This document shows, one piece after another, positions 26,202 through 36,162 of a stretch of 64,000 bases of DNA. Source of the DNA: Lachnospiraceae bacterium NK4A179 (GTDB lineage: Bacteria; Bacillota; Clostridia; Lachnospirales; Lachnospiraceae). The stretch spans positions 228,258 to 292,257 of the forward strand of contig ATWC01000001.1 in NCBI GenBank assembly GCA_000421045.1, read 5' to 3'. The notes beneath the pieces are model-generated. The model saw only the letters and a list, made by a program, of their open reading frames with translations, did no database searches and was not told the origin of the DNA. Each line of letters begins with the position of its first letter. Positions within the stretch are counted from its first letter, which is position 1. The translations under genes and the position numbers were made by a program.

Positions 26202-27413
26202 TCAGGTCTCGTCCAGTCCGAAAATCTCGTGAGCTGCGTTCATAGCACGCTCAACTTCCTTCTCATCGATAAGTACCGTTACACGGATCTCAGATGTAGA
26301 GATCATCTTGATGTTGATATTTGAATTGTAAAGGCATTCGAACATCTTTGCAGCCACACCGGGGTTGCTCATCATGCCGGCACCTACTACAGATACCTTT
26401 GCAACGCCGTTCTCAGACTCAACCTTTTCAAAACCGATACGCTTCTTGTTATCATTAAGAACCTTAAGAGCATCATCTTCATAATCACCGACTACTGTGA
26501 AGGCGATATCCTGCTCTCCGTTCCTTCCAACTGACTGAAGGATCATATCTACGTTAATATTTGCCTGTGCAAGTGCATCAAACAGTCTGAAAGCTGCACC
26601 GGGCTTATCACTAAGGCCCATAACAGAGATCTTTGCACAGTTCTTATCCGATGCGACACCGCTGATCAACATTCTTTCCACTTTGACTTCCTCCTTAACG
26701 ATCGTTCCGGGTTCATTTGTAAGACTGGAGCGAACTACAAGCTGCACTCCATATTTTTTTGCAAGTTCAACAGATCTGTTGTGAAGCACGCCTGCACCAA
26801 GTGTTGCAAGATCAAGCATCTCATCGTATGTGATCTCATCAAGCTTGCGTGCGTTCTTTACGACCCTGGGATCGGCTGTATAAACGCCGTCCACATCGGT
26901 ATATATCTCGCAGGCATCTGCCTTAAGAGCAGCAGCAAGAGCAACCGCAGTAGTATCAGAACCGCCTCTTCCGAGGGTTGTGTAATCATTATACTTATTG
27001 ATTCCCTGGAATCCGGTGACAACAACTATCCTTCTCTGATCAAGCTCATGAAGAATACGCTCTGTATCGATGCGCTTGAGTCTTGCATTTGAATATGCGG
27101 ATGTGGTGTGCATTGCCACCTGGTATGCATTAAGGCTTACAGCAGGTACTCCAAGAGCATCAAATGCCATTGCGGCAAGTGCTACCGAAGTCTGCTCTCC
27201 TGTAGTCATGAGCATATCCATTTCACGTCTGGAAGGATTCGGATTGATATCCTTTGCCTTGGCGATGAGCTCATCTGTCATCTTACCCATTGCCGAAAGC
27301 ACGACAACAACATTGTTTCCTTTTTTGTATTCCTCGATACATCTGCGTGCAACATTGAAGATGCGCTCCTTATTCGCAACAGACGTACCTCCGAATTTCT
27401 TTACGATCAGCAT
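26202..27413 (-). CDS. lysC: Aspartate kinase
   Basis: 403 residues. Phosphorylates aspartate, the first step toward lysine, threonine and methionine. N-terminal kinase domain with KFGGTSVANKERI, a TTGEQTS motif and LGRGGSDTTAVALAAAL, then two ACT domains (from about residue 265) of the kind that bind the feedback amino acid, including KISVMGLSDKPGAAF and VSVVGAGMMSNPGVA. 24 bp downstream of hom. No riboswitch precedes this pair, in contrast to dapA in the same window. Confidence 0.97.
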   Translation of the reverse strand: MLIVKKFGGTSVANKERIFNVARRCIEEYKKGNNVVVVLSAMGKMTDELIAKAKDINPNPSRREMDMLMTTGEQTSVALAAMAFDALGVPAVSLNAYQVAMHTTSAYSNARLKRIDTERILHELDQRRIVVVTGFQGINKYNDYTTLGRGGSDTTAVALAAALKADACEIYTDVDGVYTADPRVVKNARKLDEITYDEMLDLATLGAGVLHNRSVELAKKYGVQLVVRSSLTNEPGTIVKEEVKVERMLISGVASDKNCAKISVMGLSDKPGAAFRLFDALAQANINVDMILQSVGRNGEQDIAFTVVGDYEDDALKVLNDNKKRIGFEKVESENGVAKVSVVGAGMMSNPGVAAKMFECLYNSNINIKMISTSEIRVTVLIDEKEVERAMNAAHEIFGLDET

Positions 27414-27437
27414 TACGGCCTCCCTTTACCTTGCTAA

Positions 27438-28643
27438 TTAAAGCCTTATATAGTTAAGTTTTCCATCAAGAGCATTATATGCATTCATAAAGCTGCCCTC
27501 TTTCATAAGTGAAGTGGTAAAACCAAACTCACCTGCTTCAGAGGCATCCACGGGCTTAACAGAGCCGAAAGCTGCCTTAAGCGCCGCTTCATTATCAGAA
27601 AATGCACCTTTGCATCTGACGAAATATTCAAACTCAGAATCTTCTACAGGATCAAGAGCAACCTCTTCCGCACTCCATCCTGCTGAGAAATGATCACCCA
27701 GGTGACGAGCCAGTTCAACAGCATCACCTACAACTGCTGAAGCCGTAGGAAGCTTTCCTGCACCTCTTCCATAATAGAGCGAATCATCCAGCATGTCCGA
27801 ATGAACAAGCACTGCATTGAAAACACCCTGTGCACAGTTGATTGGGTTCTCTTTATCTATCATTCTGGGAGACACTATTGCAGCGTATCCCTTTTCTGTC
27901 TTATGACATGCAGCAATAAGCTTGATCGTCCTTCCAAGCTTATGAGCATACTTGAAATCAACAGAGCTTATCTTTGTGATGCCCTCTGTATGTATCTGTT
28001 CCCAGTCAGCTCTCTTATGTGAAATAAGAGAAACGATTATAGCTATCTTTCTGCAGGCATCATATCCTTCGATATCTGCCTCGGGATTGCGCTCAGCGTA
28101 GCCCTTTTCCTGAGCCTCCTTAAGAACAGCATCAAAATCAGCACCCTCTTTTTCCATCTTTGTAAGGATGTAATTTGTTGTGCCGTTAAGTATGCCCTGG
28201 ATGCTCTCGATCCTCTCTGCCGTAAGCGCATCATTAAGCGTACGAAGAATGGGAATACCGCCTCCTACGCTTGCCTCGAAAAGATAATTTACATTATTCT
28301 TCTTAGCAATCTCCATAAGTTCAGCGCCCTTTTCGGCAACAAGTTCCTTATTGGAAGTGCAGACACTCTTGCCGGCCTCCATCGCCTTTTTTGAAAAAGT
28401 AAAGGCAGGCTCTGTTCCACCCATAGCCTCGCAGACGATCTTAACCTCATCATCATTCAGGATCTGGTCAAAATCGTGAACAACAAGCTTTTCAAAAGGA
28501 TCACCGGGGAAATCACGCAGGTCAAGAATATATTTTACATGCATATCCACTCCGTGAGCAGCTATGACATCGGCATTATTCTCAATAACGGAAACTATTC
28601 CGCTTCCTACAGTCCCATAACCTAATACTGCAGCTTTAATCAT
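27438..28643 (-). CDS. hom: Homoserine dehydrogenase
   Basis: 401 residues from the ATG at 28643 (MIKAAVLGYGTVGSG); 27 upstream in-frame codons run into the leader and lack a ribosome-binding site. Reduces aspartate semialdehyde to homoserine. Rossmann loop GYGTVGSGIV, CTSNKELVAEKG (catalytic Lys region), GTTNYILTKM, and GYDACRKIAIIVSL. After the catalytic part there is only a short C-terminal extension, so a complete ACT domain seems doubtful. Forms a two-gene operon with lysC and supplies homoserine for the MetA at 51959. Confidence 0.96.
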   Translation of the reverse strand: MIKAAVLGYGTVGSGIVSVIENNADVIAAHGVDMHVKYILDLRDFPGDPFEKLVVHDFDQILNDDEVKIVCEAMGGTEPAFTFSKKAMEAGKSVCTSNKELVAEKGAELMEIAKKNNVNYLFEASVGGGIPILRTLNDALTAERIESIQGILNGTTNYILTKMEKEGADFDAVLKEAQEKGYAERNPEADIEGYDACRKIAIIVSLISHKRADWEQIHTEGITKISSVDFKYAHKLGRTIKLIAACHKTEKGYAAIVSPRMIDKENPINCAQGVFNAVLVHSDMLDDSLYYGRGAGKLPTASAVVGDAVELARHLGDHFSAGWSAEEVALDPVEDSEFEYFVRCKGAFSDNEAALKAAFGSVKPVDASEAGEFGFTTSLMKEGSFMNAYNALDGKLNYIRL

Positions 28644-28689
28644 GACTGTAACTCTCTTTCTATACTGTTTTGTGCAAACACAGTTTTTT

Positions 28690-28718
28690 ATTTTAACATA
28701 GAAAAATCCCGCATGCAA
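28690..28718 (-). promoter_or_regulatory. Probable promoter of hom-lysC
   Basis: TTGCAT (28718-28713), 17-bp spacer, TAAAAT (28695-28690) on the minus strand. The -35 lies inside the stem of the tetR terminator, so the two elements share sequence. Confidence 0.5.
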
Positions 28719-28731
28719 GCACATGCGGGAT
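28701..28731 (-). terminator. Terminator of the TetR gene
   Basis: ATCCCGCATG and CATGCGGGAT, 10-bp arms with a 6-nt loop, then TTTTTC on the minus strand, 12 bp after the stop at 28743. Confidence 0.88.
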
Positions 28732-28742
28732 CGATTTTTCCC

Positions 28743-29366
28743 TTAAACATCATCTTTTTCGGAACTTTTCATAACTACAGCTTTAAGTGCATCGGCATAC
28801 TTCTGGAATTCACGCAGATAGCTTTCCTTTGTGAACGTACCGCTCCTGTACCCCTTCTCAAGAAGGGCCCCGGCAGTATTGTCGAGCATATCTGTCAGAA
28901 GCAGATAATCCTTGCAATTCTTAAGCTTACTGTAATCAGCCTTTCCTAAAAGAATACCCACCTGTTCATTATACAGATCCCTGACATCATTTATTTCCGG
29001 AAGTGCATCGGGATCTTCTTCATTAAGCACGGACTGTATAAACAGAGGAAGATACGGATACTTATCGGTCATCCTCATCTTCAGGCCTTCCAGTTTCATC
29101 CTCACATCAAAATAATCTTCGTCTTCTCCGACGCTGCACATTGAATACTCAAGCATTGCATACTTAAGCGAATACGAAGCTACAAAAGAATACAGCCCCG
29201 TCTTTGTATCAAAATAATGGAACCACAGACCTTTGCTGACCCCCGACGCCTTGACCATATCATCTGTGGAAGCATGACGATATCCGCTCATGGCAAATAT
29301 CTGCATAGCGCCGTTTATCATGGTATCCTGTTTATCTTTTTTCAAAGAATAGAATTTTTCGTTCAT
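28743..29366 (-). CDS. TetR-family transcriptional regulator
   Basis: 207 residues. N-terminal helix-turn-helix: INGAMQIFAMSGYRHASTDD, then MVKASGVSKGLWFHYFDTKT, the classic TetR recognition helix and the YxHFxxK-like stretch. The C-terminal ligand-binding domain has no recognisable effector signature. Target unknown; the neighbouring divergent gene is the small acidic membrane protein at 29495. The predicted -10 element is only about 8 bp before the ATG, so the mRNA may be almost leaderless. Confidence 0.9.
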   Translation of the reverse strand: MNEKFYSLKKDKQDTMINGAMQIFAMSGYRHASTDDMVKASGVSKGLWFHYFDTKTGLYSFVASYSLKYAMLEYSMCSVGEDEDYFDVRMKLEGLKMRMTDKYPYLPLFIQSVLNEEDPDALPEINDVRDLYNEQVGILLGKADYSKLKNCKDYLLLTDMLDNTAGALLEKGYRSGTFTKESYLREFQKYADALKAVVMKSSEKDDV

Positions 29367-29373
29367 GCACTTT

Positions 29374-29401
29374 AATATATCACAAGGTTATGAAAAATCA
29401 A
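29374..29401 (-). promoter_or_regulatory. Possible promoter of the TetR gene
   Basis: TTGATT (29401-29396), 16-bp spacer, TATATT (29379-29374). The start would fall at about 29367, next to the ATG at 29366. Confidence 0.4.
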
Positions 29402-29494
29402 ATTGCCATTGATAATATATTCTTTTCTTTTAATGCAGATTATTATAAAATAGCTGTTAAGACATATAAGTAATCCACGGAAAGGAGAAAGTAA

Positions 29495-29791
29495 ATGTCA
29501 AAAAAGTTAGGTAAGATTCTGGTTTTGGGTGCAATAGCAGGAATCGCTGCTGCTGGTGTTTATCATTATCTCCAGACAAAGGATAAAGAACTCGAGGATC
29601 TCGATGATTTTGATGACCTTGATGATCTCGATGATGACAGCGAACTTTCAAGAAGCTATGTAAATCTCGACACAGATAAGGCTTCAGATGGAACTCCCGC
29701 AGATGCAGAGGATGAAGAAGATTCTGCAGCCGCTGACACAGGCGCCACCACAGAAGATTTCTTCAATGACTCTCAGCCTACGGAAGCATAA
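29495..29791 (+). CDS. Small membrane-anchored acidic protein
   Basis: 98 residues; AAAGGAGAAAG precedes the ATG. One N-terminal membrane helix (ILVLGAIAGIAAAGVYHYL) is followed by a strongly acidic tail with Asp-Asp-Leu repeats (residues about 33-50) and an Ala/Glu/Asp-rich end. No family recognised and no catalytic residue is evident. The sequence looks like a membrane-tethered disordered tail. It is transcribed alone, away from the TetR gene, and ends at a bidirectional terminator. Confidence 0.8.
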   Translation: MSKKLGKILVLGAIAGIAAAGVYHYLQTKDKELEDLDDFDDLDDLDDDSELSRSYVNLDTDKASDGTPADAEDEEDSAAADTGATTEDFFNDSQPTEA

Positions 29792-29820
29792 AAAACACCC
29801 CGCACAGATATGGTAAAAAA

Positions 29821-29847
29821 GGCATCCGCATTTGCGGATGCCTTTTT
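29821..29847. terminator. Bidirectional intrinsic terminator
   Basis: GGCATCCGCA, TT, TGCGGATGCC followed by TTTTT on the plus strand and preceded by AAAAAA (a T-run on the minus strand). It serves both the small acidic protein gene and the convergent DUF2225 gene. Confidence 0.92.
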
Positions 29848-29848
29848 A

Positions 29849-30718
29849 TTATTCTTCTTTAAGCTTATTCTTAAGCACCTGAATGAGCTCTACGGATCTC
29901 TCTTTCTGTATTTTGGTAGCATTTACAGATACTGCCACAGTTTGAAGAAGCCTTAATGCATCTTTTTCGCCTACTCCGGTCTCGATAGAAATCACCCCGA
30001 TAAGATAATCCAGAGTCACTTCATTCATTCCGGCATATGGAGTATTCTCGGCAGTCCTTGCCTTTATAAAACCTTCGCGTGCATTCTTCAGGTACTCTAT
30101 TTCCTGAACTTTGTATGCCTCACGCTTTTTAGCCTTAAGCTCAGCCGGTATCCTCGGATCCTTCTCAATAGCATCATTCATACTTCTGTACAGCCATGCC
30201 ATTTTTAAGCATATAAATGCCTTTTCGCTGCTCTTGCCTTTACGTACGACTGCATTGAGAAGCGCCATCTTGTACCGGACCATCGCCTGCTCATAAGAGA
30301 TCGTTTCTCCGAGGGGAGCCGGCGGAGAGAACCTTGCAGAGATATTCTGCCTGATAAGATCTCTGAACGGCTTGGGCAATGCTGCATGAAAACGTATGAG
30401 TGATGCATATCCGCAGCGTTCACAAAGAACCACCTCATATTTATTCAGATCTACATGCTCATATATCGGGCGGAGGTCCTTATCCTGTGCGATCATCTTG
30501 ACGCTGTTTGAGCGGACCACACGCTGTTTGAACTTATTGCCGCAGACAGGACATTCAAAAGTCTTGTCATAAAGAAAATCCGTCTCCTTTACTTCCTTTA
30601 CCGGAGCCGCCTTTTCCTTTGCATCTTCGTTCTCGGTATTTTTCTTTTCTTCCTCATAAAGAGAAATATTCTCAATCCCGGAAAGTCCCAGTGAGTCAAG
30701 TCCGTCAAGAAGTCCCAT
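29849..30718 (-). CDS. DUF2225 zinc-binding protein
   Basis: 289 residues. A Lys/Glu-rich N-terminal stretch leads to FECPVCGNKF (about residue 54) and VLCERCGYASLIRFH (about 97): two Cys-x2-Cys pairs of the DUF2225 family, which likely bind zinc. The C-terminal part is all-helical and TPR-like (KMALLNAVVRKGKSSEKAF, DYLIGVISIETG). Function is unknown in the family. Last gene of the hflK-hflC-glnS unit. Confidence 0.88.
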   Translation of the reverse strand: MGLLDGLDSLGLSGIENISLYEEEKKNTENEDAKEKAAPVKEVKETDFLYDKTFECPVCGNKFKQRVVRSNSVKMIAQDKDLRPIYEHVDLNKYEVVLCERCGYASLIRFHAALPKPFRDLIRQNISARFSPPAPLGETISYEQAMVRYKMALLNAVVRKGKSSEKAFICLKMAWLYRSMNDAIEKDPRIPAELKAKKREAYKVQEIEYLKNAREGFIKARTAENTPYAGMNEVTLDYLIGVISIETGVGEKDALRLLQTVAVSVNATKIQKERSVELIQVLKNKLKEE

Positions 30719-30743
30719 TTCGCACCTCCGTATACTTAATACT

Positions 30744-32450
30744 TTAAGCTGTAGGCAGTTTAAACGAACTCTTAAGGCCTACCACTCTGTTGAACACCGG
30801 AGCACCGGGAACAGAGTCCTTATTATCCGCGCAGAAAAATCCGTTCCTTACAAACTGGAAAGAATCATATGCATTTGCATCCTTCAGGCAGGGTTCCATT
30901 ACACAGTCTTCTATGACCTTAAGAGAATCCGGATTGAGATTCATCTGTCCGGTCGCCTCATCATACACTTCCTTGCCTTCTTCGATAAGACTTTCATAAA
31001 GCCTTACCTTTCCGTGGAATGCGGTTGCTGCATTTACCCAATGGATGGTTCCTTTAACCTTCCTGTCCACTTCACGACCGTCCTGTTTTGTCTCGGGATC
31101 ATATGTGCAGTGAACTGCAGTGATATTGCCATCGGCATCCTTATCACATCCGGTACACTTCACGAAATAGGCATTCATAAGCCTTACTTCATTCCCGGGG
31201 AACATACGGTAATACTTCTTAGGCGGCTCCTCCATGAAATCTTCTCTTTCTATGAAAAGTTCCCTGCTGAACGGTATCTGCCTTGTGCCGAGCTCTTCAT
31301 TCTCAGGATTATTTACCGCAGTCAGCATCTCAGTCTCGCCTTCCGGGTAATTGTCTATGATGAGCTTCACGGGATCAAGCACAGCCATTACGCGGGGCTT
31401 CTTAAGCTTAAGATCCTCTCTTACGCAATACTCAAGCATAGCCATATCACTCGATGAATTAGCCTTGCTGACACCGGAAAGTTCCATGAAACGTCTTATC
31501 GCTTCAGGTGTGTAGCCTCTGCGTCTGAGTGCCGCGATAGAAACAAGTCTGGGATCATCCCAGCCATCAACTACTTTGTCCTCAACAAGCTTCTTTATAT
31601 AACGCTTTCCGGTAACAACACCGGTAAGATACATCTTTGCAAACTCGATCTGCCTGGGCGGATGAGGATACTCAAGCTCTTCAACTACCCAATTGTACAG
31701 AGGTCTGTGGTCCTCAAACTCCAGAGTACATATCGAATGTGTGATGCCTTCAATAGCATCCTCTATGGGATGAGCAAAATCATACATGGGATAGATGCAC
31801 CACTTGTCACCGGTATTATGGTGTGTCATGTGAGCAACTCTGTAGATGACAGGATCGCGCATATTTATATTGGCGCTTGCCATATCTATCTTTGCCCTGA
31901 GAACCTTGCTTCCGTCAGGATACTTCCCGGCCTTCATATCTTCAAACATCTGAAGGCTCTCCTCAACAGGACGTTCCCTTGAGGGATCATTCTTTCCGGG
32001 TTCTGTTAGTGTGCCTCTGTATTCCTTTATCTCATCAGCAGTAAGATCAGATACATAGGCCTTGCCCTTTTTGATAAGCTTCACAGCAGCTTCATACATC
32101 TGATCAAAATAATCAGATGCAAAGAAAAGCCTGTCTTCCCAATCTGCGCCCAGCCATTTGATATCTGCCTTAATGGCATCTACAAATTCCGTTTTTTCCT
32201 TTGTGGGATTCGTATCATCAAAACGCATATTGAACTTGCCGCCGTATTCCTGAGCAAGCCCGTAATTCAGGAGGATAGATTTAGCATGACCTATATGAAG
32301 ATATCCGTTGGGTTCCGGCGGAAACCTTGTATGCACTGTGTCATACTTCCCTTCAGCCAGATCCTTGTCTATCTCAACCTCTATAAAATTCCTTGAACGG
32401 ACGCCTTCATTTGCTCCGGCATTCTCCAATTCTGCTGATTCTATACCCAT
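30744..32450 (-). CDS. glnS: Glutaminyl-tRNA synthetase
   Basis: 568 residues. Class I synthetase charging tRNA-Gln. [18 protein letters not shown] holds the HIGH motif near residue 50; the discriminating DDTNP follows; the second signature, normally VMSKRKL, reads [12 protein letters not shown] here, so Gly stands for Ser before the catalytic Lys. Downstream [18 protein letters not shown] is typical of GlnRS. The C-terminal anticodon-binding beta-barrels are complete. AGAGGT stands before the ATG. Presence of GlnRS in a clostridial genome fits Lachnospiraceae. Confidence 0.97.
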   Translation of the reverse strand: MGIESAELENAGANEGVRSRNFIEVEIDKDLAEGKYDTVHTRFPPEPNGYLHIGHAKSILLNYGLAQEYGGKFNMRFDDTNPTKEKTEFVDAIKADIKWLGADWEDRLFFASDYFDQMYEAAVKLIKKGKAYVSDLTADEIKEYRGTLTEPGKNDPSRERPVEESLQMFEDMKAGKYPDGSKVLRAKIDMASANINMRDPVIYRVAHMTHHNTGDKWCIYPMYDFAHPIEDAIEGITHSICTLEFEDHRPLYNWVVEELEYPHPPRQIEFAKMYLTGVVTGKRYIKKLVEDKVVDGWDDPRLVSIAALRRRGYTPEAIRRFMELSGVSKANSSSDMAMLEYCVREDLKLKKPRVMAVLDPVKLIIDNYPEGETEMLTAVNNPENEELGTRQIPFSRELFIEREDFMEEPPKKYYRMFPGNEVRLMNAYFVKCTGCDKDADGNITAVHCTYDPETKQDGREVDRKVKGTIHWVNAATAFHGKVRLYESLIEEGKEVYDEATGQMNLNPDSLKVIEDCVMEPCLKDANAYDSFQFVRNGFFCADNKDSVPGAPVFNRVVGLKSSFKLPTA

Positions 32451-32518
32451 TACAATACCTCTTTATACATATTTTATAACCTTATCATGATACCACAGAT
32501 TCAATGGTGCGTTCAACA

Positions 32519-33571
32519 TCACTCACCCTGTTCCGCCGCTGACAGACTTCCTGCATTGTAGAAAACCTGCACTATCGGCGAATCAGGAGAAAGGATAACT
32601 GTCTTGTTATCGCTGTTCTCCATAGATGCTTTAAGTGCATCCAGTGAACGTACAAACGAATAAAATTCTGCCTTCTGAGGATCTGCGTATGCCGCGGAGA
32701 GTATCTCCATGTATTTTGCCTCGCCTTCAGCCTTAATGACCGCAGCCTTTGCACGTGCGGACGACTTAAGAATGGAAGTCTCCTTATCAGTCGTATTGAT
32801 TATCATCTGGGCTTCCTCATTACCTTCTGCCTTGTACTGTGCAGCAATGTTCTCACGTTCCGAGATCATACGGGTATATACTGCTTCTTTGTTTGCATCC
32901 GGCAGATCAAGTTTCTTTACATCTACAGTATCGATTAAGATGCCATACTGCTTTTCCTTCTGGCCTATCTGCGCCATTATGAGTTCCGTAAGAGATTTTA
33001 TCTCTACCTTCTCAGGTTTATCTACAGCCATGTCATTTGATGATACCGACTCGCTTTCCGGAACATCCGCCTGAGTCACATCAAGCTTGCCGTCACGTGA
33101 CTGTATAACCTCGTTCTGAGTCATTGAAGAAATGACCACCTTGGTCGCATTGTAGACCGTGGTGTTAATTCTGGCCTCGGCATTATCCGTTGATCCGTTC
33201 AACGCCTGTACAAACATCTTCGCATCCGTAATATGCCAGAGGACATAGGAATCAACTATCATAGTCTTCTTATCAGATGTGATAACATCAGATTCAGGAA
33301 GATCGTAGATAAGAAGCTGCTTCGGAAGAGGCGATGCCGAATCGATAACAGGCACTTTGAACGTAAGCCCCGGCTCTTCAACAACATCTATAACCTCACC
33401 AAAACGTCTGATCAGCATATATTCATCAGGCCTGGTCACAACAAAGCATGATTCGGATATTGCTATCGCAATGAATATCACGATCACAAATATTATCTTC
33501 GGAAGTATATTTACCTTCTTAGGAATATCGTCAATTACTTTCTTGTTATTATTATTCGAATCCATTATCAT
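32519..33571 (-). CDS. hflC: HflC, SPFH/stomatin-family membrane protein
   Basis: 350 residues. One N-terminal membrane helix (IIFVIVIFIAIAISESCFVV), the SPFH/band-7 domain (about 45-290) and a C-terminal coiled-coil with RAKAAVIKAEGEAKYMEIL. In other bacteria HflK and HflC form a large membrane cage around the FtsH protease and restrain it. The insert rich in Ser and acidic residues at about 165-190 (DVPESESVSSNDMAVD) is longer than usual. Overlaps hflK by 4 bp. Confidence 0.93.
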   Translation of the reverse strand: MIMDSNNNNKKVIDDIPKKVNILPKIIFVIVIFIAIAISESCFVVTRPDEYMLIRRFGEVIDVVEEPGLTFKVPVIDSASPLPKQLLIYDLPESDVITSDKKTMIVDSYVLWHITDAKMFVQALNGSTDNAEARINTTVYNATKVVISSMTQNEVIQSRDGKLDVTQADVPESESVSSNDMAVDKPEKVEIKSLTELIMAQIGQKEKQYGILIDTVDVKKLDLPDANKEAVYTRMISERENIAAQYKAEGNEEAQMIINTTDKETSILKSSARAKAAVIKAEGEAKYMEILSAAYADPQKAEFYSFVRSLDALKASMENSDNKTVILSPDSPIVQVFYNAGSLSAAEQGE

Positions 33572-34578
33572 TCCCCTCCTTCCGCTTCATTAGAAGATAC
33601 AGATGTTCCATCTGTCATTCCCGGATCCGTAAAGCTGTCCAACGGAAGCATGGTCTGCATATTTCCGTTTCCGTCATCGATGATGACCTTCATATCAGGA
33701 AGCACATCCTCCATCGTCTCATAGAACATACGCCTCTTGGTCATACCCGGAAACTTTTGATACTGCTCATACTCAGACTGGAAACGGGATACCTGTCCGG
33801 TTGCTTCATTTATACGCTCCTGCTTGTTAGCTTCAGCCTCCTGTACTATCCTGTCGGCTTCTGCATTTGCAGCAGGGATCTGTTCGTTCCGGTACTTATT
33901 TGCATTATTAACGGCCGTTTCCTTGCCCTGCTTTGCAGTCTCAACAGCCTTGAAAGCTTCTGATATATCCGAAGTGGGCGGCTCGGCATCCTGCATGGAT
34001 ATTGATACCAGCTGAATACCCAGATCATAAGTCTCAAGCTTTTCAGTGATCATTGTGAATATATTGGACTGGATCTCATTCTTTCCCGTTGTGAGTACCG
34101 AATCAACGGTATATGAACCGATCGTTGTCCTTATGCTGTTCTGTGCTATGTTCTTAAGGATCAGTTCAGGGTTCTGTGAAGCAAAAAGAGATTTCTCTGC
34201 ATCCGTAACCCTGTACTCAACATAGAAATCCACTGTTATGAAATTGTAATCCGATGTTATCATCATCGAATCCGGAGTGGATGTATAGATTGATGTATTT
34301 GCCTCAGGATCATTCGGATCCACATTAGGATTTGTCGTCGTGGTATAACCCACATCAAAGCCCTTTATCGTTGTATCAACCTTATAGACCTTCTGGATAA
34401 ACGGCACCTTGAAATGCAATCCCGGAGCAGCCTTTCCGGTGGGCTTTCCAAAAGTAAGAACAACACCCTGTTCCGATTCCGAGATCGTGTAAACACCTGA
34501 CAACAGCACTGCGCCTGCGAGCACCAGTAAAACAATTATGGTGATCACAGTAACAGCTGTTTTTGCACCTTTACTCAT
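33568..34578 (-). CDS. hflK: HflK, SPFH/stomatin-family membrane protein
   Basis: 336 residues from the ATG at 34578, chosen because GAGGAA precedes it and because the promoter's predicted start (about 34613) leaves no room for a leader to the ATG at 34608. Membrane helix VITIIVLLVLAGAVLLSGVY, then SPFH domain starting ISESEQGVVLTFGKP, and a long coiled-coil (NKYRNEQIPAANAEADRIVQ). Partner of HflC. The acidic, Ser-rich C-terminal tail (SVSSNEAEGGE) resembles the insert in HflC. Confidence 0.92.
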   Translation of the reverse strand: MSKGAKTAVTVITIIVLLVLAGAVLLSGVYTISESEQGVVLTFGKPTGKAAPGLHFKVPFIQKVYKVDTTIKGFDVGYTTTTNPNVDPNDPEANTSIYTSTPDSMMITSDYNFITVDFYVEYRVTDAEKSLFASQNPELILKNIAQNSIRTTIGSYTVDSVLTTGKNEIQSNIFTMITEKLETYDLGIQLVSISMQDAEPPTSDISEAFKAVETAKQGKETAVNNANKYRNEQIPAANAEADRIVQEAEANKQERINEATGQVSRFQSEYEQYQKFPGMTKRRMFYETMEDVLPDMKVIIDDGNGNMQTMLPLDSFTDPGMTDGTSVSSNEAEGGE

Positions 34579-34619
34579 AATTTTCCTCATCCTTTCTTTT
34601 TCAGACATTACAATCCGCT

Positions 34620-34648
34620 ATTATAGATTCAAAACCCGCTCTTTGCAA
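34620..34648 (-). promoter_or_regulatory. Promoter of hflK-hflC-glnS-DUF2225
   Basis: TTGCAA (34648-34643), 17-bp spacer, TATAAT (34625-34620) on the minus strand. Confidence 0.8.
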
Positions 34649-34684
34649 ATTTCCGAAACTTAATTTAGAAGTGGTGTTGATAAC

Positions 34685-34717
34685 AAAAAACTTCCGGGAT
34701 TCAAAGCCCGGAAGTTT
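34685..34717 (-). terminator. Terminator of the glyQS operon
   Basis: AAACTTCCGGG, loop CTTTGAAT, CCCGGAAGTTT followed by TTTG on the minus strand, 22 bp past the glyQS stop. Perfect 11-bp arms. Confidence 0.93.
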
Positions 34718-34739
34718 CTAAATCTGTATATTCACCAGA

Positions 34740-36140
34740 TCAGAATGTGAACTTTTCAGCAAAATATGCATCCAGATCAGCGATAGCTATGCGCTCCTGC
34801 TCCATGCTGTCACGATCTCTTACTGTTACCTTGCCGTCTGTCTCTGAATCAAAGTCATATGTCACGCAGAAAGGAGTTCCTATCTCATCCTGTCTGCGGT
34901 AACGCTTACCGATAGCGCCCCTGTCATCAAACTCACAATTGTATTTCTTTGAAAGAGAAGCGAATATCTTCTCGGCGCCTTCATTCAGTTTCTTTGAAAG
35001 AGGAAGCACACCGATCTTAACAGGTGCAAGTGCGGGATGGAAATGCATAACATTTCTTACATCCGGCTTCTCGGGAGTTCCTATATCCTCTTCATCATAT
35101 GCTGCACAAAGGAATGCAAGAACTACTCTGTCTGCACCGAGTGAAGGCTCTATAACATAAGGAACATACTTCTCGTTTGATTCATCATCAAAATATGAAA
35201 GATCCTGCTTGGATACATCCATATGCTGCTTAAGGTCATAGTCGGTTCTGTCAGCTATTCCCCAAAGCTCACCCCAGCCGATGGTCGGGAAAAGGAATTC
35301 TATATCGGTAGTTCCCTTTGAATAGAATGCAAGCTCTTCCTTATCATGATCGCGGAGACGGAGTTCATCTTCCTTAATTCCGAGAGAAAGGAGCCAGTCA
35401 CGGCAGAATCCTCTCCAGTATTCAAACCACTCCAGATCGGTTCCGGGTTTGCAGAAGAACTCAAGTTCCATCTGCTCAAACTCACGTGTACGGAATGTGA
35501 AGTTTCCGGGTGTGATCTCATTTCTGAATGACTTTCCTACCTGACCTATACCAAAAGGTATCTTCTTTCTTGAAGAACGCTGAACATTCTTGAAGTTTAC
35601 AAATATACCCTGGGCAGTCTCGGGACGGAGATAAACAACATCCTTTGCATCCTCTGTAACACCCTGGAAAGTCTTAAACATAAGATTGAACTGTCTTATA
35701 TCCGTAAAATTATGCTTGCCGCATGTCGGGCAGGGAATTGAATTAGCCTTAATGTAATCCATCATCTGCTCGGGAGTCCAGCCGTCAACCGAAGACTCAA
35801 GCTTGATGCCGTTTGCTTCAGCAAAATCCTCGATAACCTTATCTGCGCGGAATCTCTCATGGCACTCTTTACAGTCTATAAGAGGATCGGAAAATGACTT
35901 GAGATGACCTGAAGCCACCCATGTCTGGGGATTCATAAGGATCGCACAGTCAACACCAACATTGTAAGGTGATTCCTGAACGAACTTCTGCCACCATGCA
36001 CGCTTTACATTATTCTTGAGTTCTACGCCAAGAGGGCCGTAATCCCAGGTGTTTGCAAGACCGCCGTATATTTCTGAACCGGGATATATAAAGCCTCTGC
36101 CCTTTGCCAGATTTTTGATCTTATCAAGTGTCTTTTCCAT
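34740..36140 (-). CDS. glyQS: Glycyl-tRNA synthetase, dimeric type
   Basis: 466 residues from the ATG at 36140. A second ATG four codons upstream overlaps the GGAGG ribosome-binding site and is therefore not the start. Class II, alpha2 type. Motifs: [14 protein letters not shown], motif 2 [29 protein letters not shown], a Cys-x2-Cys pair around IDCKEC and PCPTCGKHN, and motif 3 [16 protein letters not shown], followed by the anticodon-binding domain. Last gene of the long operon that starts at 43679. No T-box leader is present. Confidence 0.97.
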   Translation of the reverse strand: MEKTLDKIKNLAKGRGFIYPGSEIYGGLANTWDYGPLGVELKNNVKRAWWQKFVQESPYNVGVDCAILMNPQTWVASGHLKSFSDPLIDCKECHERFRADKVIEDFAEANGIKLESSVDGWTPEQMMDYIKANSIPCPTCGKHNFTDIRQFNLMFKTFQGVTEDAKDVVYLRPETAQGIFVNFKNVQRSSRKKIPFGIGQVGKSFRNEITPGNFTFRTREFEQMELEFFCKPGTDLEWFEYWRGFCRDWLLSLGIKEDELRLRDHDKEELAFYSKGTTDIEFLFPTIGWGELWGIADRTDYDLKQHMDVSKQDLSYFDDESNEKYVPYVIEPSLGADRVVLAFLCAAYDEEDIGTPEKPDVRNVMHFHPALAPVKIGVLPLSKKLNEGAEKIFASLSKKYNCEFDDRGAIGKRYRRQDEIGTPFCVTYDFDSETDGKVTVRDRDSMEQERIAIADLDAYFAEKFTF

Positions 36141-36162
36141 CTTTTCCTCCATAAAATATGTA

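Noticed and set aside
30744..32450. Inactivated GlnRS because the KMSKS-type motif reads VTGKRY
   Set aside because: The catalytic Lys and all surrounding signatures are intact, and the variant appears to be a tolerated form of the motif; not evidence of decay.
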